From contig CM041294.1 of NCBI GenBank assembly GCA_023052935.1, forward strand, positions 42,865,736-42,929,735: a stretch of DNA of 64,000 nt, written 5' to 3'. Position 1 is the first letter of the stretch; each line of letters starts with the position of its first letter. The position numbers and the translations under genes are program-made. Below the pieces are notes generated by a model, which saw nothing but the letters and a program-made list of their open reading frames with translations, was not told the origin of the DNA and made no database searches. The stretch comes from Piezodorus guildinii (Eukaryota > Arthropoda > Insecta > Hemiptera > Pentatomidae). This document shows, in pieces, positions 45,312 through 55,922 of this stretch.

Positions 45312-45534
45312 CATATCTATGGCGGTCGTGAATCAGTGGTTAAGTCAAAATCTTTCATTTTACAGGTGAGCGACTTAAAGTTTTACGTAATACCCAAAAT
45401 AGAGTAGTCAACATACAGCTTTCTTCCCCCAAGAAATTTTTTTAACAGATTTAACTCGACATGGAGACGGTATGAGGGAGCGATACGTGGAGTTAACTCG
45501 ATTTATCCAGTTTTTCACGACCGACACAGATATG
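45312..45534 (-). mobile_element. Unclassified 223-bp TIR element, copy B
   Basis: The left end CATATCTATGGCGGTCGTGA and the complement of the right end, CATATCTGTGTCGGTCGTGA, match at 17 of these first 20 positions. The interior is shared in inverse orientation with 8160-8418. No coding frame and no clear target duplication, so a MITE assignment is an inference. Confidence 0.6.
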
Positions 45535-45655
45535 CTTTTTGAAGATTAATACTTTTTTTTTCAACAATTTTATTTTATTTTACGTTGGAAATAGTATTGA
45601 AAAATCTTAAATTAAATATTAAATGCACTTTGCTGTTGTTTGAACTATGAAAATA

Positions 45656-46523
45656 GACCGTGCCCTAAGAACACGGCGTTGAATATTTCAAGACGTTTAT
45701 GAATTAAAAATTATATTTCTAAATGTAGCTTATGTCATTCTTCTCTAAGTTGATAATAAAAAGTAAACAAATCACATTTATGTCATAAAAAACAACTGTT
45801 TTCCGCATTTTTAAAATTAAAAAAAGGAAAAAAAAACTAAAGAGTAAATTTATTATATTATAACGTTTAATAAATGACATTGTTTTTTGTTTTGCTTTCC
45901 TGCTTAAAAGCGCCTTAAATATGTAGTAGGTTTTTTTGAAAATCATGTTCTGGTTTTCTACCATAACTACCTTCTTCTCCTATTAGTCCTGACAATGACA
46001 TTGCTATTATTAACTTTTACTAACCCATTAATAAATGAAATAGGTAATTATAATAAATCTTCTTTGAAAAAGCTACACTCATAAAAGAGCGAAACATGTG
46101 TTGCTAGTTTAGGATAGTATGATTTAATTTTATATTTTCATTATTACTTTTTTATATGTTTGTTTGTTTATTTAACGTCACTTTATGCTACTGTGGCTAA
46201 TCGGATAATGCTATAGTCTGAGTCCTAAATTTTTCCTATCCAGGTTTAATTTGGATAGGGATCTTTATCGAATACATGACATCTTACAGGCTCGGGACCA
46301 CCTTTTTACGTCCCCTCGGAAAGGACGAGATAACTAAGGATTTTTTACTCCCATTAAAAATCCTAGAATCACCTGCGGGTTTGAACCCGTGACCTTTGGC
46401 TTGGAACGCTGTTATGCTAGCCACCTAGCTACAGGTGATTCTTTTTTAAATGTATTTTTTTGTATAATTTTTCCCGAAATTCCACTGTAATTTCAGTTTC
46501 TATCTCTTAAATTTAATGAATTA
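45656..46523 (+). repeat. Duplicated segment, copy 1
   Basis: Collinear with 49011-49880 over about 860 bp, from GACCGTG.CCTAAGA to AATTTAATGAATTA, including a SINE at the same internal position. It contains the motif AGAGCGAAACATGTGTTG at 46086-46103. Confidence 0.85.
46159..46438 (-). repeat. tRNA-derived SINE family 1, minus strand
   Basis: On the minus strand: CACCTGTAGCTAGGTGGCTA (A-box side), TCACGGGTTCAAACCCGCAG (B box), the GGGAGTAAAAAATCC and CCGAGGGGACGTAAAAAGG body, then a GTTTGTTTGTTTATTT (complement of AAAC tail) at 46159. Flanking CTTTTTTA.ATGT-type sequence on both sides is a plausible target duplication. It is also shared by the second copy. Confidence 0.9.
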
Positions 46524-47084
46524 ATTAATATTTAATTTAATATATAATTAATTTAAACGAAGGAATAAAACCGAGAACAATTTCACACGCCACATTGTTT
46601 TATCTTCTCTGGCATACGCACATATTGTGCAATACTTAATATTTAACGAAATAGTATCTTTATGTAACATACGATTATTTTAAATTATCAGCGTGCTTGC
46701 CAAGTAGAAAGAACTAATTAATTTTAAATTTACTACATAACTAATTCATAATTAACAATTTTTTACGGTATCGACCGTACTTCATTATCATCACTTTAAT
46801 TTCACCGCAGAAAGAAGTAAAAAGAAGAGTATGTTAAAATATTGGTCCGAAAAATATTAAGAATTCCGTTTTTTTTTCTAAATAAACCCTCTACATGTTT
46901 ACTCTGTATATAACTGTTTATATTTACTGGATACTCCTTTGTATGAGTATATTACTACACTTAATAATTCTCTTCCAACGATAATCTTTGTTCACATTTG
47001 TGACATTACGCTACTTAGGAATAATTTAACAATAAAAGTAGTCTTTACTAAGACGACAACAAGTAATATTTGTATCATTTAGTT
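46524..47084. other. AT-rich spacer
   Basis: Nothing recognised. Confidence 0.4.
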
Positions 47085-48010
47085 TGACGGGTTTAAACTA
47101 GTCTGAAACGGGTTCCAGGCGGTCAGAAACATCAAACAAGAGTGTGCGAGCGTTAATCAGTGCACTGTTTAACGGCGTGTCAAAACATTTAGGGAGGAAG
47201 ACTTCAGTCTTAATCACAAAGAAGGTTGTGGAAGGACTTTGTCTCTTTATGACGATGCACTGCAGGCGTTAGTGGAAATAAACTTCTTCGGGAACAACTG
47301 CTCGAGAACTTGCAGGAAAACTTAACTTTCGCAAATCGACCGTCTATGACCACCTCAAAGAGGATGAAAAAGTAAAACAAAACTTGAATGTAGGGTTCCA
47401 CAAACATTAGGCAGTCTCCAAAAACAATTAAAATTATGTAGTTTGTGCTCTCATTCTTTGCCAAAACAAAAACAACTCTTTCTTGCCCACTATGGCTACT
47501 TAAGATGAAAAGTGGATAATTTTCCATAATTAAAAAAATATATACATATGATGGTCACTGTTCGGTTCGCTTCATTTGGTTTGATGCACTATAGTTTGTT
47601 TAAACCCAGAAAAACCATGAATGTACAATCGCATTGTAACTAAATTTATAAAATGCATCAGATATTGGCAATAATGAAGCCATCTTTGGTCAATCGGAGG
47701 CATGACAACGCCTAGCCTCAGGTCTCACGCTTAAATTCACAAAACTGATGGAGCTTGGATATGAAACTGTGCCACATCCGCCCTACTCTCCGAATCTTAA
47801 GGCTGTTGATAATTTTTTTTCCAGACATCAGGACCACTTGCGTGACATTAAATTAATGGACAAAGGAATTGAGAAAAAGCGTTTTTGGAATTTATCAACT
47901 CTATGATGGGAAATTCTATTCCGAGTGAATGGAAAAGTTTATAACACATTGGTAGTAGTGGGGACTAGTTTAATTAAATAAACAGTTGTGAATCTTTCTT
48001 TTTAAACCGA
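47085..48010 (+). pseudogene. Fossil mariner transposase, different lineage
   Basis: Across frames the plus strand gives RNIKQECASVNQCTV, REEDFSLNHKEGCG, DDALQALVEINSS, TARELAGKLNFRKSTVYDHL, a stop followed by DEKWIIFHN (first catalytic region), a degraded HDNA-type region and MELGYETVPHPPYSPNLKA. The order is that of a complete mariner with both catalytic regions, but with many stops and frameshifts. It is clearly older than, and different from, the 900-bp mariners. Terminal repeats were not found with confidence. Confidence 0.8.
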
Positions 48011-48402
48011 AATCCTGTATTATTTTTTTGGACAACACAATACAAACAGTTGAATCTGAATGTAATTTTTAGTTCCATAAGTTACTCCATAGGCTAATCT
48101 TAACTCATCTTGCATGATTAATACTTATTATTATGAGTCTTAATACATGACATGTTTAAGGAAAGGCTTAGTTTCCTTCAGTAAGGAGAAAAAAAAATAT
48201 GGATTTGTAAAAAATAAATGGGCACGTTATGATCCCTTATTATAGGATTTTAATTTTTAAATAAAACTAACAAACCGTACTAACAAATCTTGGTTCTTGG
48301 GTTCAGTCCATGTAGAGGTTCGATCCGTTTCTGAGCCAACCGGTGTACAAGCAGGTAACAACGCCTCTGCCACCAGATTTTCTCCCAGTTATTAGGATAC
48401 TG

Positions 48403-48442
<40 letters not shown>

Positions 48443-48458
48443 CTGATTTATATATAAA

Positions 48459-48518
<60 letters not shown>

Positions 48519-49010
48519 TGAGAGAGAGGCAGAGAAATATAGAAGCCTAATAACACCCGGATGAAATAACAGATTAAATAATGATTACAGAAATACATAT
48601 TTCCACTACAAGGGTTGAATCCTAGACCATAGAGAAGTAGTTTGAATACTGATTAATCAACTACCTTTAATTTCCCCAGCCATAGATTATTCTAGATTAT
48701 GTACGGTCTAAATATTTAGACTCACAATATTTTTTATTTCTTTAATTAATAAAATAATATTTTTGATGCCCTTCACGTGTTATGACCGTACTAAAGGTTA
48801 TTATAGCGAACATGTACCACGTCAGGAATTTAATTTAGTAAGGGAACAATACTGTATCATATTTCAGAAATGTCGTACGACATAATAGTTCTATCTAATC
48901 GATTAACCCTGTTATTTGTCAGCTAATTTCCTGTTCTTATTTCTTTTGAGTTTACCTCTTTATTATCATCTCTTGGTCAAAATCCATGCAGTACGTAGGG
49001 TTAAACTTAA
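48011..49010. other. AT-rich sequence with microsatellites
   Basis: Apart from the (AT)n/(AG)n repeats nothing was recognised. Confidence 0.4.
48415..48530. repeat. Compound (AT)n-(AG)n microsatellite
   Basis: Two (AT)n tracts separated by an AAATACTGATTTAT-like spacer, the second passing into an AG tract near 48503-48530. Confidence 0.95.
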
Positions 49011-49880
49011 GACCGTGTCCTAAGACACGGTGTTGAATATTTTAAGACGTTTATGAATTTAAGATTATAGTTGTAAATGTAGTTTATGTCATTCTTCGTT
49101 AAGTTGATAATAAAAAGTAAACAAATCACATTTATTCCATCATAAAAAACAACTGTTTTTCCGCATATTTCAAATTGAAAAAAAAACTTTAGAGTAAATT
49201 TATTATATTATAACGTTTAATAAATGACATTGTTTTCTAGTTTTGCTTTCCTGCTCGAAAAGGCCTTAAAGAAGTAGTAGGTGTTTTCGAAAATCATGTT
49301 CCGTTTTTCTACCATAATTATCTTCTTCTCCTATTAATCCTAACAAAGGCATTGTTTTTATTAACTTTTACTCTTACCCATTAATAAAAGAAATAGGTAA
49401 TTATAATTGATCGTCTTTGAAAAAGCTACACTCATAAAAGAGCGAAACATGTGTTGTTAGTTTAGGATAGTTTGTTTTAATTTTATATTTTTATTCTTTT
49501 TTTTTATATGTTTGTTTGTTTATTTATTTAACGTCACTTTATGCTACTGTGGCTAATCGGATAATGCTACAGTGGGAGTCCTAAATTTTGCCTATCCAGG
49601 TTTAATTAGGATAGGGATCTTTATCGAGTACTTGACATCACACAGGCTCGGGACCACCTTTTTACGTCCCCTCGGAAAGGGCGAGATAACTAAGGATTTT
49701 TTACTCCCATTAAAAATCCTAGGACCACCTGCGGGTTTGAACCCGTGACCTTTGGCATAGAAGGCTGTTATGCTAGCCACCTAGCTACAGGTGATTCTTT
49801 TTTATATGTATTTTTTTGTATAATTTTTCCCACAATTCCACTGTAATTTCAGTTTCAATATATTGTATTTAATGAATTAA
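49011..49880 (+). repeat. Duplicated segment, copy 2
   Basis: Partner of 45656-46523. Here the left edge holds a perfect hairpin, ACCGTGTC CTAA GACACGGT (49012-49031), which is degraded in copy 1. Confidence 0.85.
49511..49794 (-). repeat. tRNA-derived SINE family 1, minus strand
   Basis: Same insertion as 46159-46438, at the equivalent site of the second segment. ATTCTTTT..TATATG flanks both ends (49493-49510 and 49794-49809). The B box GGGTTCAAACCCG (complement, about 49733-49745) is intact. Confidence 0.9.
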
Positions 49881-50621
49881 AATCACTAAACAAACATTTT
49901 GTTGATTGTAAGGATGTCTCATCCAAAATTATTTGTAAAAATCTTGTAATTTTGTAAATATATTAATAAAGTTTCTTTTCTTCTTCTTCTTGGATAAAAT
50001 AAGAGGATCAAGACGAAATTAATTATTTTATAAATAATTAGATAGCATTTAAGGCGTAGGGGTAATTCAAATCGTACTGAAATTATTGATATCAATTAAA
50101 ATTCGTTACAATAATCCAATTAAATAATACATTATTAAATTGATTGTAATTGATGCGCGTTAACATGTTAATTTAAAAGCGGAACAAAAGATTTCAAAAA
50201 TAAAATATTTCTACTAGTGATGTGCTTGGATACGAGATTACATTCAGCCTTAGTTTTGACAATGTTATTATTTTTCATTCTTCTTCCACCACCCGGACTG
50301 ATTCCCTACTAAATATCTAAATAGTTAAATATTGATAATTATTTAAATAAAAGTTGGTTAGAAATCAATTAAACAGTGAGGAATAATCTATATATAGGAA
50401 ACATAAAGAATAACATCATAACTTAACGTGAGGTATAGAAAAGCAAAATAAAAGGACTATTATAAATTATGATTGCGTAATGATTTGTCGCTTTTATTAA
50501 TTATTTTAAACATGTGTCATTTGACTCGTTTTTCCATATTTTCTCAAAAGAAATAACGATGAAACCTTCTAGACTTACATAGGTGACGGTTTATAAATGT
50601 TCGATATTTAATTTGTTATTG
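49881..50621. other. AT-rich spacer before the foldback element
   Basis: Nothing recognised. Confidence 0.4.
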
Positions 50622-50626
50622 TATAG

Positions 50627-50815
50627 CATTTCCAAGTCAATTGTAACCTTTTCCAAGTCAAATGTAACTTTTTCCAAGTCAAATGTAACCTTTTCCAAGT
50701 CAAATGTAACCCTTTCCATTTCAAATGTCACCTTTTCCAAGTCAAATGTAACCATTTCCATTTCAAATGTCACCTTTTCCATTTCAAATGTTACCTTTTC
50801 CAAGTCAAATGTCAC
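50627..50815 (-). repeat. Terminal 21-bp tandem repeat array, left arm (9 units)
   Basis: Nine units of 21 bp in two main variants (core GACTTGG or GAAATGG on the minus strand). The order of variants is the same as in the right arm. The period is a multiple of three, which leaves open frames on both strands (a heptad VTFDLEK/VTFEMEK on one), so coding is not implied. Repeated subterminal motifs often serve as transposase-binding sites; that role here is inference. Confidence 0.95.
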
Positions 50816-51049
50816 CTTTTTCTTCACTTCTAGCCTTAAATATTCCGTTTTAATTATTTATTTATTGAAAAATAATTACTTTAATTAAAATTATGACTTT
50901 TTTAAAAATTTTGGCATATCATATCACTGTTTTTTTGTTTTGTTTTTAGATATTTGATATCAAATTCTGTTTCTTACGAACTAATATTAAAAAAAAATAT
51001 TTAGTTTTAAAATAGTTGTTGATTTTGAATTTTTAGAGGGGAGGGATGG

Positions 51050-52720
51050 TTTTTGGGAATAATTAATGTGTTTTCGGGTATTATAATTACGGTTTTCGAG
51101 ATGTCTTTTTTATCGCTCGCGTGCATATTAACTCGCATTTACTTTTAATGTTTTTTATTGATATAGGGATTAATTAATGTGCTTTCGGGTGGTTATGATT
51201 ACGTTTTTTGAGCTCTATCTTTTATAGCTCATGGGTATTTCAACTCGCATTTACTTTTAATGTTTTTTATTGATATAGGGATTAATTAATGTGTTTTCGG
51301 GTATTATAATTACGTTTTTCGAGCTGTATTTTTTATCGCTCGCGTGCATATTAACTCGCATTTACTTTTAATGTTTTTTATTGACATAGGGATTAATTAA
51401 TGTGCTTTCGGGTGATTATGATTACGTTTTTCGAGCTATATTTTTTATCGCTCGCGTGTATATTAACTCGCATTTACTTTTAATGTTTTTTATTGATATA
51501 AGGATTAATTAATGTGTTTTCGGGTATTATAATTACGTTTTTCGAGCTGTATTTTTTATCGCTCGCGTGCATATTAACTCGCATTTACTTTTAATGTTTT
51601 TTATTGATATAGGGATTAATTAATGTGCTTTCGGGTATTATAATTACGTTTTTCGAGATGTATTTTTTATCGCTCGCGTGCATATTAATTCGCCTTTATT
51701 TTTAATGATTTTTATTGATATGGGCATTAATTGTTGTGCTTTCGGGTGGTTATGATTACGTTTTTCGAGCTGTATTTTTTATCGCTCATGCGTATTTCAA
51801 CGCGCATTTACTTTTAAAGTTTTTTATTGATATAGGAATGAATTATCATGCATTCGGGTGGTTATGATTACGTTTTTTGAGCTCTATCTTTTATCGCTTT
51901 AAGTAATTCAACTTGCAATTACTGTTAATGTTTCTTATTGATATATAGGTTATTAATTGTCTTTGCGGGTCTTGTAATTACGTTTTTCAAGCTTTATTTT
52001 TTATCGCTCATGCGTATTTCAACTCGCATTCACATTTTATGTTCTTTATTGATATAGGGATGAATTATTGTGCATTCGGGTGGTTATGATTACGTTTTTG
52101 AGCTCTATCTTTTATCGCTCATGCGTATTTCAACTTGCATTTACTGTTAATGTTTTTTATTGATATAGTGATTAATTATTGTGCTTTTGGCTGGTTATGA
52201 TTACATTTTTCGATCTATATATTTTATCGCTCATGCGTATTTTAACTCCCATTTACTTTTAATGTTTTTATTGATATATAGGTTATTAATTGTCTTTGCG
52301 GGTCTTGTAATTACGTTTTTTGAGCTGTATTTATTGTCGCTTGTTCGCATTTCAACTTGCATTTACTTCTAATCTTTTTATCGTTATAGGGATCTATACT
52401 TGTGTTTTTGGGTGGTTATGAAAAAACTTTTTTTGGACTGCTTATTCTATAGCGCGCCCCTTTAAACTTAGTGCTAATATCATTTTATATTTTGATAGAG
52501 TGGTCTTTCTTTGTTTTGTTTTAGGGGATTCTGATTACGTGTTTTGAATATTATTCTTTTATGCGCTTGGGAATATCTACATACCGTAGATATTATGTTA
52601 TAATTTGAAGTAAAAATTATTTGTTGTGTTTTTGCTCGTTCTGATTACTTTTTTTAACTGGATGTTACATCGCAATTGCTCATTGTTCTAGATCACTTTT
52701 TATTTAAGTTAAAATGTGCA
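51050..52720 (-). repeat. Left-arm array of about 111-bp units, decaying inward
   Basis: Unit starts (GGGATTAATTAATGTG) at 51166, 51278, 51389, 51501, 51612 and 51722 give spacings of 112, 111, 112, 111 and 110 bp. About 13 units can be followed to about 52400, the inner ones increasingly degraded, after which only traces remain toward the axis. Each unit contains CGAGCTGTATTTTTTATC then GCTCG, an interrupted inverted repeat, and a TTAATTAA core. Confidence 0.9.
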
Positions 52721-52739
52721 CTAGCTATAAAAAAAAGTC

Positions 52740-55490
52740 ATAAACTCTAATAGTATTCCCCAAAACACTATAAACGATCCATCTATCAAATATTTATGAA
52801 ATAGGAACAGTAACTTAAAATGAGTAAAAGCGATAACAAATAAGGTTCAAATAATGTTATAAGAACACCCGAAAATAGAAAAACGATTCCACAATTAAAT
52901 TATTAAATAATTGTAAGAACAAGTGAGGAAGTGAGTCCATTATAAAATATTTAGTTGAAAAAATTTACTCAGGAAGCTAAAAATAGAACTATAACTGATC
53001 CTTTTATAAAAAAATAATAATAACAATTTTAAATAAAAATAAATGAATAAACTAAATAATGTATATTCCAGCAACGTTAAAAAATCAATCCCAATATCAA
53101 TCAAAAACATAATCATGACCACCCGAAAGCACAATAATTAATCCATAAATCAATAAAATACATAAAAAGTAAATACGAGTTGAAATGTCCATGAGCGATA
53201 AAAAATACAGCTCGAAAAACGTAATCATAACCACCCGAAAGCACATTAATTAATCCCTATATCAATAAAAAACATTAAAAGTAAATGCGTGTTGAAATAC
53301 GCATGAGCGATAAAAAATACAGCTCGAAAAACGTAATCATAACCACCCGAATGCACATTAATTAATCCCTATATCAATAAAAAACATTAAAAGTAAATGC
53401 GTGTTGAAATACGCATGAGCGATAAAAAATACAGCTCGAAAAACGTAATCATAACTACCCGAAAGCACATTAATTAATCCCTATAATAATAAAAAAAACA
53501 TAAAATGTAAATGCGAGTTGAAATACCCATGAGCTATAAAAGATAGAGCTCAAAAAACGTAATCATAACCACCCGAAAGCACATTTATTAATCCCTATAT
53601 CAATAAAAAAACATTAAAAGTAAATGCGAGTTAATATGCACGCGAGCGATAAAAAATACAGCTCGAAAAACGTAATTATAATACCCAAAAACACATTAAT
53701 TAATCCTTATATCAATAAAAAACATTAAAAGTAAATGCGAGTTAATATACACGCGAGCGATAAAAAATATAGCTCGAAAAACGTAATTATAATACCCGAA
53801 AGCACATTAATTAATCCCTATATCAATAAAAAACATTAAAAGGAATGCGTGTTGAAATACGCATGAGCGATAAAAAATACAGCTCGAAAAACGTAATCAT
53901 AACCACCCGAAAGCACATTAATCAATCCTTAAATCAATAAAAATCATTAAAAATAAATGCGAATTAATTTGCACGCGAGCGATAAAAAATACATCTCGAA
54001 AAACGTAATTATAATACCCGAAAACACATTAATTAATCCCTATATCAATAAAAAACATAAAAAGTAAATGCGAGTTGAAATACCCATGAGCAATAAAAAA
54101 TACAGTTCGAAAAACGTAATCATAACCACCCGAAAGCACAACAATTAATGCCCATATCAATAAAAAACATTAAAAGTAAATGCAAGTTGAAATACACATG
54201 AGCGATAAAAGATAGAGCTCAAAAAACGTAATCATAACCACCCGAAAGCACATTAATTAATCCCTATATTAATAAAAAACATAAAATGTAAATGCGAGTT
54301 GAAATACCCATGAGCTATAAAAGATAGAGCTCAAAAAACGTAATCATAACCACCCGAAAGCACATTAATTAATCCCTATATCAATAAAAAACATTAAAAG
54401 TAAATGCGAGTTAATATGCACGCGAGCGATAAAAAATACAGCTCGAAAAACGTAATTATAATACCCGAAAACACATTAATTAATCCTTATATCAATAAAA
54501 AACATTAAAAGTAAATGCGAGTTAATATACACGCGAGCGATAAAAAATATAGCTCGAAAAACGTAATTATAATACCCGAAAACACATTAATTAATCCCTA
54601 TATCAATAAAAAACATTAAAAGTAAATGCGAGTCGAAATACCCATGAGCAATAAAAAATACAGTTCGAAAAACGTAATCATAACCACCCGAAAGCACAAC
54701 AATTAATGCCCATATCAATAAAAAACATTAAAAGTAAATGCAAGTTGAAATACACATGAGCGATAAAAGATAGAGCTCAAAAAACGTAATCATAACCACC
54801 CGAAAGCACATTAATTAATCCCTATATTAATAAAAAACATAAAATGTAAATGCGAGTTGAAATACCCATGAGCTATAAAAGATAGAGCTCAAAAAACGTA
54901 ATCATAACCACCCGAAAGCACATTAATTAATCCCTATATCAATAAAAAACATTAAAAGTAAATGCGAGTTAATATGCACGCGAGCGATAAAAAATACAGC
55001 TCGAAAAACGTAATTATAATACCCGAAAACACATTAATTAATCCTTATATCAATAAAAAACATTAAAAGTAAATGCGAGTTAATATACACGCGAGCGATA
55101 AAAAATATAGCTCGAAAAACGTAATTATAATACCCGAAAACACATTAATTAATCCCTATATCAATAAAAAACATTAAAAGTAAATGCGAGTTAATATGCA
55201 CGCGAGCGATAAAAAATACAGCTCGAAAAACGTAATTATAATACCCGAAAACACATTAATTAATCCTTATATCAATAAAAAACATTAAAAGTAAATGCGA
55301 GTTAATATACACGCGAGCGATAAAAAATACAGCTCGAAAAACGTAATCATAACCACCCGAAAACACATTAATTAATCCCTATATCAATAAAAAACATTAA
55401 AAGTAAATGCGAGTTAATATGCACGCGAGCGATAATAACGACATCTCGAAAAACGTAATTATAATACCCGAAAACACATTAATTATTCCC
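52740..55490 (+). repeat. Right-arm array of about 111-bp units
   Basis: The same unit in opposite orientation, about 21 copies by eye from 53120 to 55490, plus degraded traces nearer the axis. Three variants are distinguishable: GTTAATATGCACGCGAGCG, GTTGAAATACGCATGAGCG, and GTTGAAATACCCATGAGCTA with TAGAGCTCAA. Confidence 0.9.
54030..55146 (+). repeat. 558-bp higher-order duplication (five units each)
   Basis: The variant order at 54030-54588 is repeated at 54589-55146. For example, GCACAACAATTAATGCCC near 54137 recurs 558 bp later. Only scattered substitutions separate the copies (GCGAGTTGAAAT versus GCGAGTCGAAAT). Confidence 0.9.
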
Positions 55491-55728
55491 AAAAACCATC
55501 CCTCCCCTCTAAAAATTCAAAATCAACAACTATTTTAAAACTAAATATTTTTTTTAATATTAGTTCGTAAAAAACAGAATTTGATATCAAATATCTAAAA
55601 ATAAAACAAAAAAACAGTGATATGATATGCCAAAATTTTTAAAAAAGTCATAATTTTAATTAAAGTAATTATTTTTCAATAAATAAATAATTAAAACGGA
55701 ATATTTAAGGCTAGAAGTGAAGAAAAAG

Positions 55729-55917
55729 GTGACATTTGACTTGGAAAAGGTAACATTTGAAATGGAAAAGGTGACATTTGAAATGGAAATGGTTACATTT
55801 GACTTGGAAAAGGTGACATTTGAAATGGAAAGGGTTACATTTGACTTGGAAAAGGTTACATTTGACTTGGAAAAAGTTACATTTGACTTGGAAAAGGTTA
55901 CAATTGACTTGGAAATG
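55729..55917 (+). repeat. Terminal 21-bp tandem repeat array, right arm (9 units)
   Basis: Reverse complement of 50627-50815 with the same unit order. Similarity between the arms stops immediately outside GCTATA at 55922, which fixes the element edge. Confidence 0.95.
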
Positions 55918-55922
55918 CTATA

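Larger units (their letters stand above)
50622..55922. mobile_element. 5.3-kb foldback (giant inverted-repeat) element
   Basis: The left end reads TATAGCATTTCCAAGTCAAT and the right end is its reverse complement, finishing GGAAATGCTATA at 55922. From outside inward each arm holds nine 21-bp repeats, about 240 bp of unique sequence, then arrays of about 111-bp units. The outer roughly 430 bp differ between arms at only about two sites. The symmetry axis is near 52730, so the arms are unequal (about 2.1 and 3.2 kb). The TATA at each edge could be a palindromic 2-4 bp target duplication or part of the element. The architecture resembles Drosophila Foldback elements, whose long terminal repeats are built of short tandem repeats, but I see no 9-bp duplication and no sequence resemblance. 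No transposase is present. Confidence 0.85.

Noticed and set aside
51050..55490. CRISPR-like array of regular repeats
   Set aside because: The approximately 111-bp units are contiguous with no unique spacers, and the context is eukaryotic transposon DNA, so it is a satellite-like array inside a foldback element.
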